64,000 nucleotides of DNA from an uncultured Alphaproteobacteria bacterium (lineage in GTDB: Bacteria; Pseudomonadota; Alphaproteobacteria; RF32; CAG-239), in contig CALXWE010000005.1 in assembly GCA_944392295.1 (NCBI GenBank), positions 1 to 64,000 of the forward strand, read 5' to 3'. A program made the position numbers and the translations under genes. Positions 55,593 through 63,201 of the stretch are shown here, piece after piece (the first letter of the stretch is position 1; every line of letters starts with the position of its first letter). The notes below the pieces were generated by a model. That model had not been told where the DNA came from. It worked only from the letters and a program-made list of their open reading frames with translations, and did no database searches.

Positions 55593-55648
55593 ATAAACCT
55601 CACGGGGCAGATTATAAGAGCATTTATAAAAAATAAAACAAAAAAGTA

Positions 55649-55677
55649 TTGTCAAGATTAAAAAAAAGTATTACGAT
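55649..55677 (+). promoter_or_regulatory. Promoter of the 55707 orphan gene
   Basis: TTGTCA (55649-55654) and TACGAT (55672-55677) are separated by 17 bp. Confidence 0.55.
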
Positions 55678-55706
55678 TTTGTCCATAAACCAATAATTTA
55701 CAAATT

Positions 55707-56201
55707 ATGATAACAGATAAGTTAGAAATGGCAGAAAAAGATGTATATGCTGCCATAACATTGGGGACATCCGTTATTTTCGGTTACATAACGGTAGAAC
55801 TCGGAGAATTTTTGGAGGCATACTATCAACTTAACAGATGGCAAAAAAAGCTTGGAAAAGGAAACATGACGACGCTTGACAAGCTTTTAGCGCGTTATGA
55901 ATACGAGCTTGGCAATTACAAGTTTTTAGCTGATAAGTATGTTCAAATGCGAGACAAGCTCGAGGATATTCTGCGTAAGAAGAGTGGAGAATCGTATCAG
56001 GAAGATTTACGCATTTCGGTAGAATATCTTATGGAGCTGCTATCTGCTGACGAAGATATTCCGCAGGAGGATATGTCTGAGGAGGCATTGAATCACATGG
56101 AAGAAGTAATGTCAACGATGACCAAAGAATCCGAGGTGGTTGATAAAGCCGGAAAAATGGGCTTTTTATACATACCGATTGGCAAAGGTCCCGTCAGTTA
56201 A
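55707..56201 (+). CDS. Orphan 164-residue protein (SD-less gene)
   Basis: This is an acidic, mostly helical protein (YEYELGNYKFLADKYVQMRDKLEDILRKK) with a possible weak hydrophobic helix near residues 16-32. No family recognised. The leader AATAATTTACAAATT-ATG has no ribosome site. A strong terminator follows. It stands alone between uvrB and tRNA-Ile and shares the cassette-like layout of the genes at 8036, 22468, 59365 and 63025. Confidence 0.7.
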   Translation: MITDKLEMAEKDVYAAITLGTSVIFGYITVELGEFLEAYYQLNRWQKKLGKGNMTTLDKLLARYEYELGNYKFLADKYVQMRDKLEDILRKKSGESYQEDLRISVEYLMELLSADEDIPQEDMSEEALNHMEEVMSTMTKESEVVDKAGKMGFLYIPIGKGPVS

Positions 56202-56220
56202 GTAGAGAAGTAGACAAGAA

Positions 56221-56247
56221 GCACCTGTAAAGAGACAGGTGCTTTTT
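56221..56247 (+). terminator. Terminator after the 55707 gene
   Basis: The stem GCACCTGT/ACAGGTGC is followed by TTTTTGTTT. Confidence 0.85.
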
Positions 56248-56318
56248 GTTTAGCAATAAAAAAATAAAATTAATTCTTGACTAAGCAAAGATAATAAATT
56301 ATGTTGCAAAGCGGTGAC

Positions 56319-56395
56319 GGGCCCTTAGCTCAGTTGGTTAGAGCAGGCCGCTCATAACGGTCTGGTCGTTGGTTCGAGTCCATCAGGGCCCACCA
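56319..56395 (+). tRNA. tRNA-Ile (anticodon CAU, lysidine-modified)
   Basis: A 77-nt tRNA. The acceptor GGGCCCT pairs with AGGGCCC, then A-CCA encoded. The anticodon stem GGCCG/CGGTC has loop CTCATAA (CAT). The sequence follows the pattern of E. coli tRNA-Ile2 (GGCCCCTTAGCTCAG...CTCATAA...GGGGCC) and not elongator or initiator Met, so C34 should be changed to lysidine by the TilS encoded at 5296. A terminator (56398-56427) follows. Confidence 0.88.
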
Positions 56396-56397
56396 AT

Positions 56398-56427
56398 AAA
56401 AAAAGCTCCTTGACGGAGCTTTTTTTA
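56398..56427. terminator. Terminator after tRNA-Ile
   Basis: The stem AAAAGCTCC/GGAGCTTTT is followed by a T run. The sequence is symmetric (A run before, T run after). Confidence 0.8.
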
Positions 56428-56552
56428 TTGGTGGGGCGCCGAGTTGTTAACGAGCAAGCAAGTGATAACGCCGCAAAGCGAGTGTTACAACTCAAGTGAC
56501 CGCAGCGAGTTAGCGATTGCTGTTAATAAAGCAGAGCTTACGAGCCAGACAT

Positions 56553-56720
56553 CCATAAAAAAACTCTCCCTTGCGGAGAGTTTTTTTTATGGTGAGATTT
56601 AGACCGCTCGAACCAACGGGCGTTGGTTTGACTACCAGGGATAGGCGAGACGGGGGTATCGCCGGTTTTGCCCTTGGGCAAAAATCCCGCCTGTGCAACT
56701 CAAGCGAAGCGAAGAGTAGT
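56553..56720. repeat. tRNA-associated repeat unit 1
   Basis: This 168-bp unit is nearly identical to 56734-56899. It opens with a bidirectional hairpin (ACTCTCC/GGAGAGT), then contains CTCGAACCAACGG, the reverse complement of a tRNA T-arm, and a GC-rich stretch with inverted repeats (TTTTGCCCTTGGGCAAAAA). It ends AGAGTAGT and is followed by CCATCAGGGCCCACCA (56721-56736), an exact copy of the tRNA-Ile 3' end at 56380-56395. Apparent open frames here are by-products of the repeat. Confidence 0.85.
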
Positions 56721-56733
56721 CCATCAGGGCCCA

Positions 56734-56899
56734 CCATAAAAAACTCTCCCTTGCGGAGAGTTTTTTTATGGTGAGATTTAGACCGCTCGAACCAACGGGC
56801 GTTGGTTTGACTACCAGGGATAGGCGAGACGGGGGTATCGCCGGTTTTGCCCTTGGGCAAAAATCCCGCCTGTGCAACTCAAGCGAAGCGAAGAGTAGT
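56734..56899. repeat. tRNA-associated repeat unit 2
   Basis: The second copy, period about 181 bp, differs from unit 1 mainly in the lengths of A and T runs. It ends AGAGTAGTCCATAAG without the tRNA 3' copy. The remaining sequence to 57040 holds no credible gene; 56430-56552 has a partial third similarity (CAACTCAAG..GCGA) but no gene. Confidence 0.85.
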
Positions 56900-57040
56900 C
56901 CATAAGAGAGCTAGCGCTTCTGCTTTTCTTGGTTATTGGAAATATTCTCTTTAAGGCAGCAGCCTTCTTCATCCGACGTCCAACAATTATCGCGGCTTAT
57001 ATTTTGTAAGGCATCAGGTTGAGCTTATCATCTTTATTTT

Positions 57041-59176
57041 TTACAACAACAAAGACAAAGCCTGTTTAAAATCTTCATCTGAGAGCTTTTGATTATAATT
57101 GCCCGAGGCAAAGCCCATCAGATAATCAACGGCACGATATCCCTTAGTATCAACCATATTTTTATCGGCTCCGTTATCCAGCAACAATTTAATCATGTCT
57201 AAATCGGCATTTTCGGCGGCATACATTAAAGCCGTACGGTTATCTCGTGACAATCCCCAATATTTTTCTGTTTGAGTAACGGCATTTACATCAGCTCCGG
57301 CTTTGATTAAAAATTTTGCACTTTCCGTTAAATTAAATTGAGCGGCAACCATAAGCGGAGTTTTGTTAATATTGTTACGGGCATTGACATTGGATTCCAA
57401 ATCATACTGTTTTTGGTCTTCTGCACTCATGTTTTCTGTTATTTCCGTAAGTAATTTCAAGTAATCGGGATTTTGTACGGCAATATGAATTAACGGTGCT
57501 TTATTGTAAAAATTCATCTGATTTTTTTGTTGTTCCAAAAAGTTTGAAGACAAAACAAAATCTTTAACTTCATTTAAGGGTTTGTTTTCTATCATCAATG
57601 TTCTGAGATTAAGCGGAATTTCATCATATTCGCAACGCGTTCCGAAGGGGGCGGTAAACAGTAAGTTTTCGGTTACTAGCTGAGCCTTTTCCTCAGAAAA
57701 TTTGCGATTGTTAATAAAATAATCCATTAAAATTTTTTGTGTTTCCAAATAAGATTGTTTTATTTTATCAAAAACTTTACGATTTTCCAATGATACATAA
57801 GACCAAGCTTCATAAGGGTATTTTAAATTATATTTTTTTAGGTTTTCGGGAACAATACCTAAAAAGCCGCTATCTACCGTAAAAGCTTGCTGCCCCTGAT
57901 GGAAAAAGCGTGCGGTCCCTCCATGCTTGGATAAAAAATATCCGTCAGCTTGCTCGGTAAGAGCAATATATTCATACAAAGCTTGAAAAGGAAATTGTTT
58001 ATAGTCATAATCGTAATAACAGGCTAACCGAGGAACAAAATTATCACGGTTGCCGCCAAAATACGGAGCCGTAACAACAATAATCTCCGGCATTTTTTTG
58101 GCAACGCCGCAATAAAGTTCAGCAAATTGCGTATCAACCAGCGATTTATCGGATGCGGTGGTAAATACTTCAATTAAATAATCTTTACTGATAGGGGTAT
58201 CGTTTTCGGCCAGTTCATTGGCAAATTTTTGTTGAAACTCCTCTTTGTTGTAGCGTCTTGAATAGTTTTTATCATCACCGAAGGCTTTAACTACTTCGCG
58301 CAAGTTATCTTTGATTTCTTTGTTTTTTTCTGGGAAGTAAGCCTGTAAAAACATGGCTAACTGCAATTTTTTAGTCAAAGTATTGGCATTTTTAAATGTT
58401 TCATAGGCTTTTTGCGGATTATATTCCATAAAAGTTACGGCCTCTTCCCAAGTCCAATCGCCTTCGGGGGGAACAGTTTTTTTAAGCTCGGCGACTTCTT
58501 GAGTTTCCTCTTTTTGATTACGGACTTTATACTGATTAAGAATTTCCGTATAATATTTCAGAGGATTTTGAGCATAATTTACGGCCGATGATAATTTAGC
58601 GGGATTTTCATCTTCAGTATATTCGTGATAATTAAGGGTATTACAAGTTGGGTAAAAAGTTGTTATGTCATAACAAGTTTCATAGGCTTTTCGGGGCTTT
58701 ATTTGAGAGGCTATTTTGGAAAAAGAAAAAGCTGATAGCAACATCGGATTAGCGTTACTGGAATAAGGGCAATATTCAAATTCACATTGGATTTCATCCA
58801 AAATTTTAAATACTTCATATAAATTACCGTTATTGGCGGCAATAGAAAGTTTATTTTGAGTTTCTTTTAATTCTTTCTTGGAAGTATCGTCATATTGTTT
58901 GTTAATAATCTGTTCAAACAAGGGAGCAATAGATTTATCAAATTGCTGCAAGTATGCGGTTGTGGCTTTATCATCATCACGTGCATTGGCTACAAAGGCG
59001 TTTACCAATGGAGCAAAAGGCTCATTTGATTGCACATATTGTGCATCTGCCGAATTTATTTTGCGTAGTTCCTGTTTTGCAAAATCGTAGGGTGATGTAT
59101 CATCATCTGATCTAAGAGCTGTAGCGGCATTGATTGATAATAAAACAGACATTGCATAAAAGATAATTTTTTTCAT
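57041..59176 (-). CDS. Secreted ankyrin-repeat protein
   Basis: The 711-residue protein has a signal peptide (MKKIIFYAMSVLLSINAATA). Residues 20-570 are helical and of unknown family, with several cysteines and a Tyr-rich core. The C-terminal ~130 residues contain ankyrin repeats (KTPLMVAAQFNLTESAKFLI, RTALMYAAENADLDMIKLLL, DTKGYRAVDYLM). AGGGG precedes ATG 59176. It is monocistronic. Ankyrin repeats usually bind proteins; with the signal peptide it would act in the periplasm or outside. A host-directed function is possible but not shown. Confidence 0.82.
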   Translation of the reverse strand: MKKIIFYAMSVLLSINAATALRSDDDTSPYDFAKQELRKINSADAQYVQSNEPFAPLVNAFVANARDDDKATTAYLQQFDKSIAPLFEQIINKQYDDTSKKELKETQNKLSIAANNGNLYEVFKILDEIQCEFEYCPYSSNANPMLLSAFSFSKIASQIKPRKAYETCYDITTFYPTCNTLNYHEYTEDENPAKLSSAVNYAQNPLKYYTEILNQYKVRNQKEETQEVAELKKTVPPEGDWTWEEAVTFMEYNPQKAYETFKNANTLTKKLQLAMFLQAYFPEKNKEIKDNLREVVKAFGDDKNYSRRYNKEEFQQKFANELAENDTPISKDYLIEVFTTASDKSLVDTQFAELYCGVAKKMPEIIVVTAPYFGGNRDNFVPRLACYYDYDYKQFPFQALYEYIALTEQADGYFLSKHGGTARFFHQGQQAFTVDSGFLGIVPENLKKYNLKYPYEAWSYVSLENRKVFDKIKQSYLETQKILMDYFINNRKFSEEKAQLVTENLLFTAPFGTRCEYDEIPLNLRTLMIENKPLNEVKDFVLSSNFLEQQKNQMNFYNKAPLIHIAVQNPDYLKLLTEITENMSAEDQKQYDLESNVNARNNINKTPLMVAAQFNLTESAKFLIKAGADVNAVTQTEKYWGLSRDNRTALMYAAENADLDMIKLLLDNGADKNMVDTKGYRAVDYLMGFASGNYNQKLSDEDFKQALSLLL

Positions 59177-59281
59177 TTTCAGCCCCTTTAAATACTTATT
59201 TTCCTGTTAAAGGGTATTTGAGCAACAATTAAAAGTCAACAGTCTTTTGAGATGATATAACAGCAATTTTAAAAATTTATC

Positions 59282-59309
59282 TTGCCAAAAGTTGACAAAG
59301 TGCTACAAT
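59282..59309 (+). promoter_or_regulatory. Promoter of the 59365 orphan gene
   Basis: TTGCCA (59282-59287) and TACAAT (59304-59309) are separated by 16 bp. Confidence 0.6.
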
Positions 59310-59364
59310 AAAAATCGGAAAATAATTATTAACCGAGGGCGAAAGCTCTCACAAAAAAAGTATT

Positions 59365-59553
59365 ATGGAAACAAAAATTGGAAAAGTTTGTCTTATTATT
59401 GCTATGCTTGGCATAGTTGCTTTCTGGGCATTCGGTTTTAGCGGACATATGTCTGCCTCAGCCGCATCGTTTTTCACAGCCGGCGTTGCCGCGTTTTTCT
59501 GCCTGGCAAGTGAGGGCATAGCAAAGCTTCGTCGGTATCGGCGAGGTTTTTAA
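59365..59553 (+). CDS. Orphan 62-residue membrane protein (SD-less gene)
   Basis: The small protein has two hydrophobic helices (about 7-24 and 30-48) and a basic C terminus (KLRRYRRGF), so the tail should stay in the cytoplasm. The leader ends AAAAGTATT-ATG with no ribosome site. The terminator after it is similar to the one after the 62687 gene. No family recognised. Confidence 0.65.
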   Translation: METKIGKVCLIIAMLGIVAFWAFGFSGHMSASAASFFTAGVAAFFCLASEGIAKLRRYRRGF

Positions 59554-59574
59554 GACAAACCAAAAGACAAAAAA

Positions 59575-59601
59575 AGGTGGGATTTTATTAAGTCCCATCT
59601 T
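59575..59601 (+). terminator. Terminator after the 59365 gene
   Basis: GGTGGGA and TCCCATC form the stem, followed by TTTTTTAC. AAAAAGGTGGGATTT is shared with the 3' end of the minus-strand gene at 62687. Confidence 0.75.
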
Positions 59602-59722
59602 TTTTACTTTTAAAAATCATAATTATTACGATTGTTGAAAAATATTATATAGCTAAATAAAAATATTGACACCATTTATGTAATACTGTTATACCTAAAA
59701 AGTAATGCAATAAAGGAATGGT

Positions 59723-59848
59723 ATGAACGTTTTTAATAACACATGTTTCTCTTCTGTTTTCCAAGCATCTCAGCTTGGAACAAATACCATTATTGCCGCT
59801 CAAATTCTAATCATCAACATTTTGGTCTTGTTGATTATTAACCTCTGA
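59723..59848 (+). CDS. 41-residue hydrophobic peptide, possible leader peptide
   Basis: ATG 59723 has AAAGGAATGGT upstream. The peptide MNVFNNTCFSSVFQASQLGT continues into a hydrophobic helix (IIAAQILIINILVLLIINL). It ends 105 bp before the 608-residue gene. It could be a small membrane protein or a translated leader. The gap between it and the next gene holds AATCGACAAGCCGATTT, a weak hairpin. Confidence 0.5.
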   Translation: MNVFNNTCFSSVFQASQLGTNTIIAAQILIINILVLLIINL

Positions 59849-59953
59849 GCATTTTCATTTCATTTTATTTTTAGTTGGCTTGGGTGCTTGGAGGAATAAA
59901 AATCGACAAGCCGATTTCACGTGCGTTTAAATCAATCAGTAAAGAGAAATAAA

Positions 59954-61780
59954 ATGAATGAATATGGTAAAACAGTTTTAAAATATAAGCCCGAATTTTC
60001 TTATTTAGATACCAGAGAACCCTTAAAAGCCACTTACTCGGATGGTAGCAAAGCCCCGTATAATCCGCAGGTTTTTCCGTATGCAAGAGATTTTTTATCA
60101 ACCCTGTTGCAAAGAGTGTATAACACATATGCCGCCATCACCAAACCGGAAGACTGCGAAAAATTATGCAAAGAATTAGCCTCGCAGCTTAAGCAAGATT
60201 TTCGTTTTGATTTTTCCGATCACTTAGGTCCGATGCGTCAGCGAGATAAAAGAGGCGCCGACAGTGATGTTAAAGAAAACGATTATAATATGTTTCACTC
60301 TTGCTATAAGTTTGTCAATCAGGCGGCAAGAGCCAAAAGTTTTGGCGAGAAATTTAATTTATCTTTGATGTCGGGACGTGTTAATGCCGATAATCAAACC
60401 GGAGCAGAAATTTGTGATCCGTTTGTTTTTGGTCCGGCATTATATTTGTACAGCAAAGCTTATAGTAAAGTTATAGCCATGACTTTGCCCGGATTTGATA
60501 CGCCTGAAAAAGTTATGTCGTTGCAGTTGCATGAAAAAGAAATGAAAAAAGATATGCTGGCTCAAAAAGCGCAAGCCGCCAAGGCGTTAAAAATGCGTTG
60601 GCACTTTTTAATCAATCAAAAATTTATGCCGGAAAATATGAGTTTTAAAGATTTAAGCATTGATACCGTAAAAGATTTATCTAAGTTGCATACAAAACTG
60701 CTTACTGAATTATCTTCTCGCATTGAGGGGCAATATCAAGCCGATGTCCATATGTTAAAAAAGGTTATGAAGTTGCTGCATAAACAAATGACATATCATC
60801 ACGAAAAAGGCACACCGGCCAGCGAGCTCTCATCGGTACAATTAGCATCATTGCATGCTATGCAGGCAAATGAACTGTTAAAAGATAGTTCGGTAATTCA
60901 GGTAAGCATTGAAGCCGAAAAGCCTATATATTCATTGCTGGCGGAAATTTTACAAGATGACGATTCTTTAACGTCCAAAATTTTTGATAATCCGCAAACC
61001 AGAGCCGTTTTTGAAATGGAGATGAAAAAAATTCATACGGTAAAAGATTCTGACAGTTACGGTAATTTGTTAGATTGTATGATTTCAATAGATAGTAATA
61101 AAATGCCGGCTTATGCCAAAACTTCGGGAGGAGAGTATAGTCATTCAATGAGCCGCGAGCAAATGGTTGAGGCGCTTAAAAAAGGCGAAGCCATGCCCAA
61201 GGTTTCGTTTATGTTGGCGGTTTTATTAATGGAAACCGGCGCTAAAATTGAAGGCGGAAGTTCACAAATAGTGTATGCTAAACGCATTAAAGAAGCCGTT
61301 AATAAAGTATTTGACGTTGCAGTTAGTCAGCCAGAGTTTGATAACGCCGATATTAATAACCGCCGCCAGATAATCGATTCTTTCAATTATCGCACGGCAC
61401 AGGCGCAAATTTGGGGCGTAAAAGAAGACGGAGAGGTGCTTGGCTATCGCAATTTAATTGACGGTAGTGTTAAAATAGATGATAATCTGCTGTCGGCAAT
61501 AGCTGAGCTGCCTTCGCAAGATGCATTTGAAGCGGCTGCCGTTCACCGATTTTATGAATTTGTAAGTAAACAAAACATAAGTAATGAAGATATGAGTAAA
61601 GCCAAAACCGACTTAGGCAAACGATTGTTAACGTTTAAAGATAACAGCGATTACGCCGGTTTGTTATCAGACGGCAGTGAGATGTATCAAGAACTTGCCG
61701 CCATAATCAATAATGATGAAAATGTTAAAAAGCATCATTTTGCCGAAGCCGTCAAATTTAAGCAACAAGAGGGAAGATAA
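59954..61780 (+). CDS. 608-residue protein of unknown function
   Basis: No signal peptide or membrane helix is present. The protein is mainly helical and rich in Lys, Met and Leu. A long helical stretch (about 185-300: EKEMKKDMLAQKAQAAKALK, HMLKKVMKLLHKQMTYHHEK) may be a coiled coil. I recognise no motif. ATG 59954 is preceded by AAAGAG. The stop is four bases before the ldcA-like gene, so the two are in one operon; a role connected with cell wall turnover is a guess from that. Confidence 0.8.
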   Translation: MNEYGKTVLKYKPEFSYLDTREPLKATYSDGSKAPYNPQVFPYARDFLSTLLQRVYNTYAAITKPEDCEKLCKELASQLKQDFRFDFSDHLGPMRQRDKRGADSDVKENDYNMFHSCYKFVNQAARAKSFGEKFNLSLMSGRVNADNQTGAEICDPFVFGPALYLYSKAYSKVIAMTLPGFDTPEKVMSLQLHEKEMKKDMLAQKAQAAKALKMRWHFLINQKFMPENMSFKDLSIDTVKDLSKLHTKLLTELSSRIEGQYQADVHMLKKVMKLLHKQMTYHHEKGTPASELSSVQLASLHAMQANELLKDSSVIQVSIEAEKPIYSLLAEILQDDDSLTSKIFDNPQTRAVFEMEMKKIHTVKDSDSYGNLLDCMISIDSNKMPAYAKTSGGEYSHSMSREQMVEALKKGEAMPKVSFMLAVLLMETGAKIEGGSSQIVYAKRIKEAVNKVFDVAVSQPEFDNADINNRRQIIDSFNYRTAQAQIWGVKEDGEVLGYRNLIDGSVKIDDNLLSAIAELPSQDAFEAAAVHRFYEFVSKQNISNEDMSKAKTDLGKRLLTFKDNSDYAGLLSDGSEMYQELAAIINNDENVKKHHFAEAVKFKQQEGR

Positions 61781-61784
61781 CAAT

Positions 61785-62666
61785 ATGAAAAAAATAGGGA
61801 TAATTTCGCCGTCTATGCCGCTGACTTCACCTATTGAAACAGCAGCGGCGGTGGAGCGTTTAAAACAGCATAACATTGAATGCAAGTTTTTTACGCAGGG
61901 TGATAAAATTGCAGAATTTGAAGCTTGCCAAAACAGTGATGTCGAGCTGGTAATGGCTTCGCGCGGCGGATTTAACAGCATAGAACTTTTGCCGCGGCTT
62001 AATTTTGGCAGCATAAAAAAACCGCTGTGCGGATATTCGGATATTACGGTGTTATTAAACGCCATATTATCGCAAACCGCAAAAGTGCAGTTTTTAGGAC
62101 CTAATTTAAAAGCGCTTAATACGGATATTGAAGATTATGCAATAAATAATTTCATACAAACGGTATGGCAAGAACATCCTGTTGAATATGAGGCTTCCGA
62201 GCGATATATTGATACGCACGTTTCAAAAGAAAAAGAGTATTTAAACGTAGGTCCCGAAGTTATTAATAATGGTGAAGCCGAAGGTTATTTGGTGGGCGGA
62301 AATTTATGTTCACAGCTTATGTTGTGCGGCACTAAATATTACCCTGTATATAACAATATGATATTGGTAGCAGAGGAAGATGATTTATGCGGCGAGCATA
62401 CGCTTGATATGTTTATGCGTAACTTATGGGCGTTATTTAATTATAGCTTTGCCGCAAATATTAAAGGTCTGATAATCGGCAGATTTATGCATAACAGCAA
62501 AGTAAATAAGCAAGAGCTTATTGCTAAACTCCGCAAGATGGAGGTTTTAAAATCCATACCAGTTATTGCCGATTTTGATACCGGGCATACCTTGCCGCAG
62601 ATGACTTTACCGCTTGGTAAAAAAGCCGTTTTGAGCACCGTATCAAAACACAAGCTTAAATTTTAA
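61785..62666 (+). CDS. ldcA: Muramoyltetrapeptide (LD-) carboxypeptidase, peptidase family S66
   Basis: S66 enzymes trim the terminal D-Ala from recycled tetrapeptides, or process microcin-type substrates (MccF group). The 293-residue protein has the oxyanion region ASRGGFNSIELL, the nucleophile serine in GYSDITVLLNA, the catalytic Glu region (LVAEEDDLCGEHTLDMF) and the His in DFDTGHTLPQMTLPLG. ATG 61785 with GAGGGAAG upstream is preferred over earlier starts inside the upstream gene. It is the second gene of the operon. Confidence 0.85.
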   Translation: MKKIGIISPSMPLTSPIETAAAVERLKQHNIECKFFTQGDKIAEFEACQNSDVELVMASRGGFNSIELLPRLNFGSIKKPLCGYSDITVLLNAILSQTAKVQFLGPNLKALNTDIEDYAINNFIQTVWQEHPVEYEASERYIDTHVSKEKEYLNVGPEVINNGEAEGYLVGGNLCSQLMLCGTKYYPVYNNMILVAEEDDLCGEHTLDMFMRNLWALFNYSFAANIKGLIIGRFMHNSKVNKQELIAKLRKMEVLKSIPVIADFDTGHTLPQMTLPLGKKAVLSTVSKHKLKF

Positions 62667-62673
62667 ATAAAAA

Positions 62674-62704
62674 AAGGGGGATTTTATTAAATCCCACCTT
62701 TTTG
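62674..62704. terminator. Shared terminator of ldcA and the 62687 gene
   Basis: GGGGGAT and ATCCCaCC form a stem with A and T runs on either side. It overlaps the 3' end of the minus-strand gene. Confidence 0.75.
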
Positions 62705-63025
62705 TTTTCTGTTGTTGATTTCATCATCAACAATCCGTTTTAGCCTTGCCTCCCGAAACGAGCCACCGTTTTCGAGGATTCTCTGCAAGAAAATAGCCTG
62801 GACTTGCAAATCTCCCAACGAAGCATTGCGGGCATACTCACGCATACGAGCTTCTTCTTTGGCAATGTTTTCCATAAATTCTTGCTGCTGCTGTTTTTTT
62901 AACTTTTCTTGTTTTTTACGTTCGGCAAACTTAATCATTTGGTAAACGGTAAACAAGAGGACGCAGCTTACAACGAATGCGGCACATAGTGCAAAAACAG
63001 CATCTAATAGACTGAAAGTTATCAT
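62687..63025 (-). CDS. Orphan 112-residue membrane-anchored coiled-coil protein (SD-less gene)
   Basis: A single N-terminal membrane helix (about residues 7-31) is followed by a highly charged coiled coil (KFAERKKQEKLKKQQQQEFM) and a short C-terminal domain. ATG 63025 follows AAACAAACAATT with no ribosome site. TTGACA (63085-63090) and TACTCT (63062-63067) form a 17-bp-spaced promoter. Layout as in the other SD-less orphan genes. No family recognised. Confidence 0.65.
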   Translation of the reverse strand: MITFSLLDAVFALCAAFVVSCVLLFTVYQMIKFAERKKQEKLKKQQQQEFMENIAKEEARMREYARNASLGDLQVQAIFLQRILENGGSFREARLKRIVDDEINNRKQKGGI

Positions 63026-63061
63026 AATTGTTTGTTTTAAAATAATACAACTTGTTGGATA

Positions 63062-63090
63062 AGAGTAGCAATAAATTCGTTGAGTGTCAA
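63062..63090 (-). promoter_or_regulatory. Promoter of the 62687 orphan gene
   Basis: TTGACA and TACTCT are separated by 17 bp on the minus strand. Confidence 0.6.
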
Positions 63091-63201
63091 ATAAAATAAC
63101 GGTTAAGAATTTACGCACAATCCGGCTAAAAATTCTTGACTTAAAGCCCCCTCTAAAAATTATAATAAATCAAAATGTTAATTGTTAAGAGGAGATGCTC
63201 C

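Noticed and set aside
56319-56395. tRNA-Met (CAT anticodon)
   Set aside because: The body matches the tRNA-Ile2 pattern, and tilS is present; neither initiator nor elongator Met features fit as well.
56510-56877. Open frames of 67-116 codons in the tRNA-associated repeats
   Set aside because: They arise because the 167-bp unit is repeated and lacks stops; no ribosome site, internal repetition follows the DNA period, and hairpins cut through them.
56553-56899. CRISPR array
   Set aside because: Only two long units, no short regular repeats with unique spacers, and no cas genes in the window.
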